NCBI GenBank assembly: GCA_012274445.1 | Contig: JAAROD010000081.1 | Coordinates: forward strand, 1,550,001-1,614,000 | Source of the DNA: Sclerotiophoma versabilis | Taxonomy: Eukaryota > Ascomycota > Dothideomycetes > Pleosporales > Didymellaceae | Direction: 5' to 3' | DNA length: 64,000 bases | Shown: positions 10,290 through 20,760 of the stretch, piece after piece | Layout: every line of letters starts with the position of its first letter | Position numbering within the stretch: position 1 is the stretch's first letter | Translations under genes and position numbers: made by a program | Notes under the pieces: model-generated | Told to the model about the DNA's origin: nothing | What the model saw: the letters and a program-made list of their open reading frames with translations, nothing else | The model's database searches: none

Positions 10290-11837
10290 TCAATATCCTT
10301 TGTATTGAGTGCCGACGGTGGGAACGACCATCTTCATCTTGGCCATTTCCTGCAGACACACAAACGTCGACTCGTAAGGGTCGGCAAACCCATACCACCC
10401 GAACTTTCGAGCCTTGTGCATGCTCAGGGACAATGGCCACCCGGAGAGAATCGCAGCATCGGCATGGCCGAAAACAATTGCGCGTTTCTTGAAGATGTCG
10501 ACCTTCAGACCGTGCATCTCTGTAAGCTCCGCCCAAGCCTTCTCCACTTCAGGCCGCTGAGACCACTTGAAGAAGGTCCAAGCGTAGCGTGTTGTTCCAC
10601 GAGGACCGTAACTGTTGGAGACAACAAGTAAGCATTCATCTCAAGCGTTCGCAAGGGATTGTCTGATTGGGAGTAGCTCTGATACTCACCCTCGTGGCGG
10701 TGTGGCGTGCGTACCGAGCGTAGATATATAGATGGTGTCATCAATCTCTGGCGGAACCCATTGCGCACCATAACAGTCCGCAAGGAACGGCCACAATCTA
10801 CAGCACGTGAAGGGGTCACCGTCTTGCATGTTGAACGCCTGGTTCGCAGTATTCGAACTCAGTACCGCCCATTGCTGCATGTGGCTGTTCAGGAGAGCTG
10901 TGCTTTGGCAGAACTCGCGATCCCATGCGACATAGTCGCCGGGGAATTCCAGAGGCTTTCTTAAATGCGCTTGGATTGCTGCATAGGCAGCGAGGCCGAC
11001 AAGGTGGTTCAAGGCTGAATCTTCCACCGCTCCAATGATAAATGAGGGCCGCACTACGTTCCACCTGACACCAAAGTCTGCGCAGAACTTGAACAGCATA
11101 TCCTCTTGCGGGTAGTAGAAATTTGGCTCTGTTGTCACACGGGGGTCCGACTCGAAGCAGGGGGTTGCGGTGGGACCATCATGAAAGCCGTAATGCTTTG
11201 CACCTGTTTGTAGGAGAAACCGTTTCGGGATAAGTTTGCTGATTTGCAGAGCACCGAGGAAGTTTGACAACAGAGTGGCTACAATGGAGACGTCAGAAAA
11301 CACATCATCCGGGAGCCTGGTAGCTGTCATGCTGCATAAGCTTACCATTGGCTTCTGAAAGCTCCTGCGAGTTGGACCATTGTCCGCCGGGCCCTGTCGT
11401 CTTACTAGGTGGTTGTACATAAGAGTAATAGAATGCACAGTCGCTACCCCGAAGATATTGATCAGCAGGAACTAGCTGACTAAAACGATGCAGGATTTGA
11501 CAACTTACATCTTTTGAATTGATCTGGTGAGCAGCTCAGCCAGCTCTTCAGGCTTGCTGAAGAAATCGGCTGTGATGTGCTCAACGCGTGATGCTGCGCT
11601 TTCGCCAAGTGAATCCAGAAGATGCTTCGACGGCGGTCTTCGCGAGAGACAGTAGATCTTCTTCCACCTTTCTGGTGAACTGGCTAGGACTTTGACCATG
11701 GGACTTCCGGTCATGCCATTGGCGCCTGTGATCACAGCTGTCAGACCTCTTAGCTCCGGCGCATCAGGAAAGACGGGCAATCCATGCAAAAGGCCTGCAG
11801 AGCGAACGAGGGTTGTGGTTCCGGAAGACATTCTCAT
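10290..11837 (-). CDS. PRISE-type short-chain reductase (progesterone 5-beta-reductase/iridoid synthase-like)
   Basis: Read as complement(join(10290..10611, 10690..11278, 11346..11443, 11509..11837)), 445 aa; the four exons sum to whole codons. The N-terminal Rossmann motif is ITGANGMTG. The atypical SDR active site of the PRISE family is visible as LLQTGAKHYG (catalytic lysine) and FYYPQED (catalytic tyrosine), replacing the classic YxxxK. PRISE enzymes use NADPH to reduce activated C=C bonds of enones; in fungi they are often tied to secondary or detoxifying metabolism, and the natural substrate here is unknown. A second in-frame ATG lies two codons after the first. The gene stands alone, with about 1 kb of empty DNA on each side and no biosynthetic neighbours. 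Confidence 0.85.
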
Positions 11838-13003
11838 GCTTAAGCAGGTGTTCGACCGAGAATTACTTTCTTTCGATCTCTTGACCGGGGTTGTTCACGT
11901 TGTGTATGTTCAAGTATTACCAGTTCTCGGCCATTTCGGCTCCGATGGAAGGATTCGATGCGTTGTCACACCTTGCATGGCGGGGACGACGTACCGTGCT
12001 GGGGTTGGCGGATCTGTATGGATCGACAGCCTTCTCGCTAAATCATACTTCAAATCGCCAGAGTACGGGACACACTGTTCTGGGGCTTCAAGGTAATGTA
12101 TGGGTATAGTCAAAAGTAGTTCGACCAGCTGCCCTTCATTGGTGGAATTAAGGGAGTTTGAGACAACGCAAGAACATGTTGGAGTACATCTCGTCAGCAG
12201 ATGTCTGAACATAACTCTAATCAAACATCTCCAGGTATGGTGAAATAACAAACCTGTCTAAAACAGGCTCCCAACTTAAGTGCTTGGTGGCGGACTCGAT
12301 AACGGGAAGCTAGGCAATAATGCTACTTTAAGTTCTCTTCGGCAACAAAAGGAAGGTGAGTGGAGATAGAACTATCCTTCTTGCGACTGGATACAGTCAA
12401 AATTAACAATATCTCAAAAGCAAGAGGCCATGGCTCGACACCGACAGCAATGCTTTAGATAATGCTGCACTCTTCCAACGCATCCTTGCCACCCTTCCTA
12501 CCGACAGCACCTCTTTCATACCACCACACGGCTGCTCTCAGACACTTCTTGAGCCGACAACTACGTGATCCATTGTTGTTTCTAAACCCTCGCCCTTTGA
12601 ACATGCGTGACATACTGTTTGCGTACATGTAGAGCGCCCAGTCTGAATTTGAGCTGTTTACTATTTGGATAAGTTCTTACTAGATAGCACAAGCAAAAAG
12701 AGCGGTACAAACGTCTCACGAGACATGGAAAGCACTTCGAAAGTGTTAGATGAGTGTTGGGGTCAAACTTCAACACTCATCATTCAAAGAGCCGTATTGA
12801 AACCTCTCTTCGAGTCGTTCGCTGAGTTTTGATGCAAAGCTATCCATAATACTTTTGTAGGTGAACAAAAGATTGTTAAAAAAACAGGTCTCTTTATGTT
12901 TACATATCATAATGAAGCATATATTTGTACTAGTACGCAAATCACATATAACAGCTCGCAAGGTTACAAAACCAAACTCCGCGCTCCTAAAATCAATTAC
13001 ATT
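11838..13003. other. Intergenic region, no gene seen
   Basis: About 1.2 kb upstream of the reductase and downstream of the stalked membrane protein. The right half (12,580-13,000) is AT-rich. Short frames on both strands show no family signature and I do not support any. Confidence 0.5.
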
Positions 13004-14311
13004 TCATAATGAACCGCAAAGCCATGTCCCCACAACAGCACAATTACTCGAGCTCATTTTTTCATACACACACGTCCCAATATCGCCCTTCTTACTCCCG
13101 CTCACCCATGTCACCCAAGTATCTCCTCCACATCCGTGCCACGTATACGTCACCTTGTCTTGTAACGTAAAGGGAATCTCGCAGGGATTGGGTCCGTCGG
13201 GACCGATACTTGTGCCCTTGCACTCTGACCCCACAATATCATTGGCGAGCCATGCGTACTGGTACTTGGAACCGGATGTAGAGGTCATGATGCCTATGTA
13301 GATTTTCGATTTGGGAGTGGGGGCGGGTGTGGCGATTGCAGTGACACCTACGATCGTAGTAGATATTCTGGTTGCAGTGGTCTTTGTAGTCGATGGCAGA
13401 GGTGGAGGTGGGGTTGAACTAGTTGGGGGAACATTCCTAATTGTTGACGTTGGAAGATCCTGCGGGGGTGGTGCGGGTGTAGAAGTGGGCGTTGGGGATG
13501 GCGTGTTTGCAGGTGGAATGGACGCAGGAGTTTGCTGCGTTGTCGATGTTGGTTCAGTTGTTGGGCTCTCCGTTGGCTCTGTGCGTTGCAACGACGGAGA
13601 TGTCTCACTTTCGGTCGTCGGGTCTGTCGGCATAACTGTAGCGGGGGTCAGTGTCGCTGTTGTTGCGCTACTCGATGGTGATCTCGAAGAGGAAGCAGTA
13701 TCCGAGCTCCTGAAGTCAGCAAAATCGTTCATTTAAGAACCGAGTACGCACCCTTCGAAAGAACCACCAGCGGGATTTTCTAGACCGCTGTTGTTCCTCT
13801 TCTCCGATGCAAGTGCACCCCCAACGCCGCCTCCCACTGCTGCACCAATCACGACCACCGCGACGATGCACAGAAGCAGGAGGTGTCTACGCCACCATGG
13901 TACTCTGGAAGGTAGCTCTGGCTGCTCTTCGATATATGTGCCGTCCGATTTGGTTGCCGGGAGTTGCTTTTGCACAGCGGAAAGCTCCGAGTATTGTGGT
14001 GGATGACTTGGAGTTGGCGAATAAGGAGCGGGCGGCTGCTGCTGCTCAAAGGATTGCTGGGGGTTATGGAGATGATTGCCAGGATAAGGGTAGTTGTAGT
14101 GTTCGATGCCTTCGTAGGGGACCGCTTCTGGTAAGGAGCGACGCACCAGCGGCGTGTGCCATCGTAACTAGCAGATGTCGGGTGGGAATGATCCAGAAGG
14201 ATTGTTGTATTCGAGGGATAAATGGTTTGTATACGGCTTTGAGATGGGTTCTATGTTGGTCAGCAGCCTCGATCCCTCCCATCTAATTTGCATACCAACG
14301 GTATTGGTCAT
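13004..14311 (-). pseudogene. Stalked single-pass membrane protein gene with an in-frame TAG (possible pseudogene)
   Basis: Best reading is complement(join(13004..13709, 13752..14250, 14296..14311)): ATG at 14311, a 45-bp and a 42-bp intron, 406 codons. The frame is broken once, by a TAG at 14168-14170 (codon 33); both sides read as coherent protein in the same frame. The product would have a Pro/Gln/Tyr-rich N-terminal tail, a membrane helix near LLLLCIVAVVVIGAAVGGGV, a Ser/Thr/Pro-rich stalk of about 120 residues and a C-terminal domain with six to eight cysteines ending GTWLCGSL. This plan resembles fungal cell-surface sensor-like proteins, though no WSC domain is present. There is no in-frame ATG between the TAG and the membrane helix. 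It could be a nonsense allele, stop readthrough, or splicing I did not find. Confidence 0.6.
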
Positions 14312-16301
14312 GGCCTCTTGCGTGCCGTGCCGTAATGCACCTGGACAACTGCCATTGAATAAGACGGTTCAAAGAGTGCCATACAGCGTGTAGTATGTAG
14401 ACTAATACATGACCGCACAAGGCTGAACAATCTAGATGCCGCCTCCAGCAGCCACAAGGGCGTCACAGCCAATCGAAGTAAAGCCACACATTATAAAAAG
14501 ATAGCGATTCGCGTATCTTACAATGGTTCATTACATACGGAACACAGCGGTGGACCTTGTTGATGATGGTGTGCATGATCGATGGTGTGGTTGCAGTCGT
14601 CATGTCCTTGGGGTGGCTGCACGTCCTACCAACAAAGGCCTAGATTGCGGAACAACAGCGTTATCAGTTATCTTTGGCCCCAAGATAATGATGGCGGGGC
14701 CGTATTTTGAATGTTGGTTGTACTGGTGTTCATGCAGCAACAACGCTAAGAATATGGATACTGCAAGGCTTAGGCGTAAGGATGTTGTAGCGAATGGAAG
14801 TGAGGCTCAAAACTATACTAGCTTATAGGAGTTACGTGATACAAGAGGTATGTCCAAAAGTAAGTAACTGAATCTCTGCAGGTAGCGGTGTGCATGATTG
14901 ATAGTGTAGTTGTGGTTGATTCCGGCCGATGGCAGGCTCAGTGTATTCGGGAGCACAGTGATCACAAAATATCTCAAAGCGGGGTAATATTGCCTTCCGA
15001 AGTTCCTCTAGAAGCCCGCGGGATGTTGAGATGATGTTTTGTACGTTCTGAGTGCTGATATTTCTGCAGGATCTAGTAACTTGCTTCCTCCACTCACATC
15101 TCTCAGCCAACGCTTTGAAGCCGAATTGTTGGTAAATCATCCGAAGTATTTCAGCAACCGGAAGAGCGTATATAACGGATCAACTCAGCCTCCCATATTG
15201 AAGACCTACATATCATGAGGACACCGATCCACATCCCGATTTATACAAGGCGATCATAAGTCCTCAAGTACGAGCCACTGTGCTGTCGACGCCACCGTGA
15301 GATCCGTTGAGCGCACGTTGCCGAGACTATACTTCCAAACAGTGTTAAATTATCCTCTCCAAGGATCATCATCTTCTGTCTTTCATGTGAAATGCGGTGT
15401 TCAATAGCGGTGGGTGAAACGTCGGATTAGTGATTCGTCGGACGACGTCTTCGCTACATACGCCACTCTTTACTTGAGCTCTGACCACGCGAATGAGTGT
15501 ATAGCTTACGTATTCTTGAATGAATAGTGCTGTTAGATATAACATAGCTGGAGGGTAAGTAGCCATCGTCAGGTGCTTTACTGTTCTAGTGACGGTGTCG
15601 AAGTCAGATGGAGCGGTTCAGCCTCGTCGGTATGCTGAATGCCTCTTTCATACGGCCTGAACGATGACTTGACAACACCCCTTTCCACATGGATCGGAAA
15701 CTGTTCTGGTGGTGGAGTTGTGGCCAGAGTGATGATCTCAGCTTTGCCAGCTTGGTGACTTCGTCTCTCGGCCGTTAGGGCTGTGGGTTTGACCATCGCG
15801 GCTATTGTGAACGATTGATCACGATATCACAAACTAGTACTGTTTGTAAGTTGACAGGAAGGGGATTAGTTTCTTGCGGACGCAGATCCAGCAAGTCAAC
15901 CTGCGCAGTGGCAAGGCTGAGATGTGCAGCCTATGAGTTTTGGTTCTGACTATAATCTACCAACGACCCGATTGTGCAGCGTAGGTCTGTATTATGTACT
16001 ACAGCAAAGTGTAATTGAGAATCAATTTCTCTTGACTTGTGTCGTACAACTGTTTGAGGGGCACCGTGGAAGTATCCAGGGCGGCGCGACCTGCTATTGG
16101 TGAACACTTAACAACGAACAATGCAGATTTGTGATTTTATTAGGTTAAACAGTAAGGGTGTTTTTGAGGCTGAACCACATACACCATGTGATTTTATAGT
16201 GCATTGCTCATATCATCGCACAGAAGACTAGAGCTCAGTGTAAGGCTCGCAAAACATACGAAGATTCGCCGAGCATCAGAGATACCTGTTGTATTATCTC
16301 A
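14312..16301. other. Two-kilobase gene-poor region with degenerate repeats
   Basis: No supported gene. An ATG-started minus frame (14,832-15,140, 102 codons) and two short minus frames (15,369-15,566; 15,578-15,796) have no recognisable domain. A 26-bp sequence occurs twice (14568-14593 and 14887-14912), differing at three positions that are all C/T or G/A transitions. The region may be an old, mutated repeat or gene relic. Confidence 0.45.
14568..14912 (+). repeat. Pair of diverged 26-bp direct repeats
   Basis: Copies at 14568-14593 and 14887-14912 both start GGTGTGCATGAT and end GTTG; 23 of 26 bases agree. The three differences read C to T, G to A and G to A going from first to second copy. 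Too short to assign to an element. Confidence 0.4.
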
Positions 16302-17238
16302 CTATAACTTCGGATTACTCTTACCCAACTTCTCAATCTCCTGCCTCAAAACCTTCCTCATTTCTCCCGCTATCCTTGCCCCCTCCTCATCATCTAAATC
16401 ATCGCGCTGCCCTCTCCCGAACATCGTCCAGCTCTTGCTCTTAATCTCCGGCATCGTCGCTGGCCGTGGTATTATGTGGAAGTGTACATGTGGGACGACC
16501 TGGGCTGCTCGCGCTCCATTGTTCTGTACAATATTGTAGTCCGTTACACCGGTGACTTTCGCCACGGTGCGAGCCAGTAACGGTAGCCAGAAACCTGCAA
16601 AAATTAGTCCAAGCACCAGGACCCGAAAGGCTGTGGTTCTGCATGACGTACCGATCTCACGACTTTCTTGCATCTCCATATCTGCGACTTTGACTTTATG
16701 ATTTCTTGTCGTAACGAGTAGATGCCCTGCGAAAAAAGTGTCAGCAAGTTACACTTTTGGTACTCAACGCTCCATGCCACACCCCTGCCTCCGCTAGGAG
16801 CAGCCGTGTACCATCGAATAGCATCTCACGTGTAGGCATCAGCTTTTCATAAGAATGCTCGCGATATGCCCAAGCGGCACTCACACGGCACTCTTAGCAT
16901 GCCGAATGTCCCTCTATCCACATGCCGTGTGTGCGCTCCATATCGACAAGGGAACACATCATCCCCACCGACCACACACGCAAAGCAAAGAGGAGGAAAA
17001 AAACCGACTTACCACCCGTCATAGGCAAAATATCCAAGAACGCCACAACATCCCTTGTCCTCATCACCAGGAAGGAACTCGGACTCGTCTTCTCGACCCT
17101 ACACTCCTCCTCTTCAGGGACTGCATCCCGCAGTTCTTCTTTATTCCTCCACAACCCAGTCTCCTTGACTGGATACGCGGCCGCAATGGCGCAGAATGGA
17201 CACGCATCGGGCGGGTAATGTAGATCTGTCTCTTGCAT
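16302..17238 (-). CDS. HIT-family nucleotide-binding hydrolase
   Basis: Read as complement(join(16302..16594, 16652..16726, 17013..17238)), 197 aa. Splicing makes LDILPMTGGHLLVTTRNHK continuous, the conserved beta-strand region of HIT proteins, and the third exon carries the catalytic histidine triad as HVHFHIIPRP. An N-terminal CPFC pair precedes the domain, as in many HIT proteins that bind zinc there. HIT enzymes hydrolyse or transfer nucleotide phosphoramidates and dinucleoside polyphosphates; which substrate this one uses cannot be told. The C-terminal tail is Lys/Glu-rich. The first intron (286 bp) is unusually long for this window and could hide an undetected exon, though the frame closes perfectly without one. 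Confidence 0.85.
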
Positions 17239-18201
17239 GTTTGTCTCTGTCTCGATGTTTTGTTCAGGTTCTGATTAAATTCTCAATGTCATGACTCTCC
17301 TCTTGATGCTCAGCTCTTAGTTTCTTCTTTGCGTGGTGTTAAGAGTTGGAGTGAGGTTCATAATCGTGTCCAGATACGGCTAGCGCTGGTTTTGTTCTGC
17401 CGAGGTCATGGATCTAGACACGCGACGGGGATCGATCAGCGATGCGGGAGAGCTGGGGAGTGGCTGGATCGTCAACGCGTCGAGATACGTGATGCATAAA
17501 CAGGCCCGCTACATTGGTCCTGTGCTTTTGAGTCGCGTCCGTGTTCGCGACCCGTCACATCATGATCGTGTAGTCGCGACTTGATGACGCGATGCACATA
17601 TGACGTACGACAGAAAGGCGCGTGAAGCGTGACGCGACTGCATCAGCGCATTGGCCTTGTTGTGAATATTGAATTTTCATCACGATGCATGTACGATAAG
17701 GATGTTTGAACTTTAGAAACCTCAATTGCGCCTGCATCGCAAAGCGCTAATCATACAGCCGCGTGTGATATATCGTGTTTCCCCTGCCAATGTACCCACA
17801 CGCCGCCCGTATCCACCAAGCAATAGCCTTCCTATCTCACCATCACGGTATACCAGTCGCTAGTGCTACGAGCGAGTATCCAGAGTCGCTATCAGAGAAA
17901 TGATGATAAGAGTGCTGAAACTGAGAACGCCACCGCAATGAAATGACGCCGTAAACTCCGTTGCAAGATGAAGCCAAGAACAGATGGTAGAATAACCAAT
18001 TGCACGCCTTTTATTAACGCCGATCGAAAGATGGTAGGCCCTGGGAGCCGATGCAGACATGAAGAAGCAGTCGAGTGCAACAAGGCGACGTGCTGGTCAT
18101 GACCAACATCCTGCTATCAAACGTAGCCGCCGGGACGGTACGGTGGATAGAAGCCGTGGATGCTGGGGACACGACCAGGATTGCCTGTTAAGAAAAGAGC
18201 T
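17239..18201. promoter_or_regulatory. Intergenic region with a cluster of ACGCG/CGCGAC motifs
   Basis: Lies upstream of the HIT gene and downstream of the cyclin gene, both minus. Between about 17,415 and 17,640 the string CGCGAC, GTCGCG or ACGCG(T) occurs at least seven times, including one exact ACGCGT near 17,476 and a GTCGCGAC palindrome near 17,572. This may be a regulatory cluster for the HIT gene or an unannotated transcript. No protein gene is supported. Confidence 0.35.
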
Positions 18202-19806
18202 TTAGCGCTTGCTACGGGGCTGCGACGACTCTTCTTGCAGGGCATTACCAAATTCGACAACGTATTCCTTGGCCCATTTGCGAAGGACAATGGATGCTAT
18301 GGAGAGTTAGTGAGGATGTCATAATAGAATTGCTGGGATGTGACTAACCCTTCAGGAACTTCTTGCTGGCATACTTCTTGAAGAATGCCTCGTGGAGCAC
18401 GGGGCCAGACAGGTAGTCGATCATGAGGTGCAGGACAGGCTGGATCTCCTCCTCATTGTAGCCGGAGTAATGTGTGAGGGTAGAGTCCCAAGGACCACGC
18501 TCGAGTACCAGGCGAGCAAGGTACATGGCAGCGGCGGCAACCTGACTTGGGGGGTGGGCGAGGAAGCGGTGGTCAAGGCAACCAATCTCGAGCAGGTACT
18601 TGCCGAGTGTACGGGTCTGGATGTCGTAGTTGTCGGCCTTGGATATCCTACGGAGGAAGTTCATAGGGTTGGGGTAACTCAAGTCGTAGTTCAAAGCGGA
18701 AAGGACGAAGCGCTCTGCACTGAGGATCTCCTCCTCGGTGAAGCCATCATCAGCAACGTGGCGGAAGTTCTGCACGTGGGGCGAGAGGACCTCCTCGTAC
18801 TTGGAGGCGATGAACATGGCGGTGACACCGACCAACTGCAGGCGGTCAAGCTGAACAATCTTGCTGGACAGGAAGCGGTCAATAATGTTGACTGCAAGGA
18901 AGAGGGTCTCGGGCAGAAGACGAAAGCGAGTGTGGACCTCGAGCAGCCAGTCGACCAGGATGCCACGCATCTTCCACTCAAGCTCGTTTTGGCTGTCCAT
19001 GTAATCTGGGTTGGCCATGGTTGCAATCTCAAGCTCCTTCAGGTACTCGAAAATCTCGACGACGTACTCTGAGACCATCAACGGGTCATCGACATCCTCC
19101 TTGTCCAGGTCAACGAAGTCCTCGGGGAAGACCTCGACGATCTCCTCACGCTTGGTCTTAGGCTCCTCCTCGACAGGCTCGACCTTGGCAACCTCCTTCT
19201 TCAGTTTGGCGGGCTTCTCCTCCTCCTTTGGTACAACATTCTCCTCCTCTTCCTCTGTGTCCTGCTCGACTGGAGGTGCTTTCAACTTCTTTCCTGCGGC
19301 CTTGTTGGCGTCGGCAGGGGCAATACGCTTGTTGGTAGGCTTAGAAGATAAAGCGGGACGCGTCTTCTCAGCCTGCGATGCCTTCTGTACTCCGGTAGGA
19401 CGCGCCGCCTTGGCAACAGCGCCCTTGGCAGCGACAGGCTTCTTGCCGTCCTTCGCGCCGGCACCGAGAGCCTCGACCTTGATGGTGTTGCTGACATCGC
19501 CGAGGGCAGCACGCGTTGTTCGTGTCCGTGTAGCTCCGTTCAATGTAGCTGTGGACTTCTTGGTGGCCAGGGTCTTCTTAGGCACGTCGCCAGCGTGCTC
19601 AGTCACGCCCAGGCCGGCAGCCTTAGCACGCGTCATACGCGTAGGACCGGCGTTCTCATCGTTCTCGTTGGTGACGGCACGCTGCCGTGTTGCCCTGACC
19701 TGATGGAACGTGTTAGTAAGCTTTGACGCGCGAGTCGTGGGTCCCCGCTATGACGTTTTGGGACGAGACATCAAGGTGAAGGTCGAGGGTTACGTACGGT
19801 AGGCAT
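18202..19806 (-). CDS. nimE: G2/mitotic B-type cyclin
   Basis: Read as complement(join(18202..18296, 18349..19699, 19798..19806)), 484 aa. Exon 1 is just ATG-CCT-ACC; a 98-bp intron follows. Residues ~66-74 are RAALGDVSN, a textbook destruction box for APC/C ubiquitination. After a Lys/Glu/Pro-rich linker the cyclin box starts around residue 215, with MRGILVDWLLEVHTRFRLLP, KYEEVLSPHV and the C-terminal cyclin fold (FLAHPPSQVAAAAMYLA). The last exon adds an extension ending SSQPRSKR; without that splice the protein would stop a few residues earlier. B cyclins activate Cdk1 for mitotic entry. The gene is divergent from mitochondrial uL2, and two ACGCGT boxes lie in the shared promoter. The symbol follows the Aspergillus orthologue and is inferred. 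Confidence 0.93.
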
Positions 19807-19952
19807 TGCGAGCAATACTAGATATGCTGGTGAAGGCTAGAGTGGTATCGAGGAAGACTGGGTCTGACGTAGGGCGGGATATCAAGCAAAGTCGTGTTAT
19901 GATGCACTGTTTGGACGCATTAGCATCGAGTCCGGATAAGAGCATGCACCAG

Positions 19953-19958
19953 ACGCGT
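19953..19958. promoter_or_regulatory. MCB box, proximal to cyclin B
   Basis: Exact ACGCGT about 147 bp upstream of the cyclin ATG. Possible MBF or forkhead-cooperating cell-cycle site; inferred from motif identity only. Confidence 0.4.
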
Positions 19959-20430
19959 CGAGGTGAAGGCTGGCAGTACTGCAGGGGCACCGAACACGCG
20001 GAGATGTGAGAGAAAGAGTATGCTCAACACACTCCAGGTCGGTGTTTGCGAGGACTGGCAGACCAAACACGGTATATGGCGGGCGGCAGCGATGATGTGA
20101 CGGGTGGGATTGAGCGCGACGAACCCTTGGATGGCAGCGCCTGTGACGGGGGACGGACGCGGGAGAGGTCCAGCTCCAATGGGCACAGGTGCGGAGTGCG
20201 TGGGGCGGGGAGGTGGTGAGGTCGAGAGTCGGAGCGGCACCCAGGTGTGTGTTGATGGAAGTAGATGTAGGCGCTGGTTTGTTTTGGTGTGCGGTAAGTC
20301 ACGTGTTCAATTTTGCGCCAACAACGCGCGGGAGACGTGAACTCTGAGGCTGGCGTGTGCCCAGTGCGGGACCCACCCGAACACCAGAGCGCGTACTGGG
20401 GTGTCTTACCTGCGGACAGGCGCAAAGCCA

Positions 20431-20436
20431 ACGCGT
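20431..20436. promoter_or_regulatory. MCB box, distal in the cyclin B / uL2m promoter
   Basis: Second exact ACGCGT in the same intergenic region, closer to the mitochondrial ribosomal gene. Inferred site. Confidence 0.35.
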
Positions 20437-20760
20437 AATAGATGCCGGGTGCTGAGGAGAGCGAGCTGGAGGGCGTGCAGAGCAAGTCGAGGGGCGGCGC
20501 AGAGGCAGTTGCAGCGCGATTGCAGATGCACCAGCGCTGCAGGTGAAGGGCAGTTTCGAGAGTGAGCGACGAGGACGGCGCGACTGGCCAGGCAACGTGC
20601 TTGCCATTGAGCACTAGCCGCATCCGGCGCAGTGATTTTCTTCCGAGCAGCTCTCCTGCGACGACACGCCATCGCCGCCGGCCATTGCAGCCCATTGCAG
20701 CCCACCGCAGCCGACTGCACCGCCGCATCCATTGCCACGCCCCGGGCACACATCGACACC

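Larger units (their letters stand above)
19807..20760. promoter_or_regulatory. Shared divergent promoter of cyclin B and mitochondrial uL2
   Basis: A 954-bp, GC-rich region between two divergent start codons, with ACGCGT boxes at 19953-19958 and 20431-20436. Long open frames in it on both strands reflect base composition and show no family signature. Confidence 0.55.

Noticed and set aside
10290..13003. Secondary-metabolite cluster around the PRISE reductase
   Set aside because: No synthase, transporter or tailoring neighbours lie within the surrounding region.
14107..14162. Alternative start of the stalked membrane protein at ATG 14,162 with a 37-bp intron
   Set aside because: It would avoid the TAG and keep frame, but the intron would be shorter than any other here and lacks a branch site.
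14832..15140. 102-codon minus frame as a real gene
   Set aside because: It has an ATG but no recognisable domain, no splice context, and lies in a degenerate region.
18392..19072. 226-codon plus frame over the cyclin gene
   Set aside because: Antisense to the cyclin box; composition is an artefact of the sense codons.
20632..20760. N-terminal extension of mitochondrial uL2
   Set aside because: The upstream in-frame codon is GTG; the first ATG at 20,761 gives a normal presequence.
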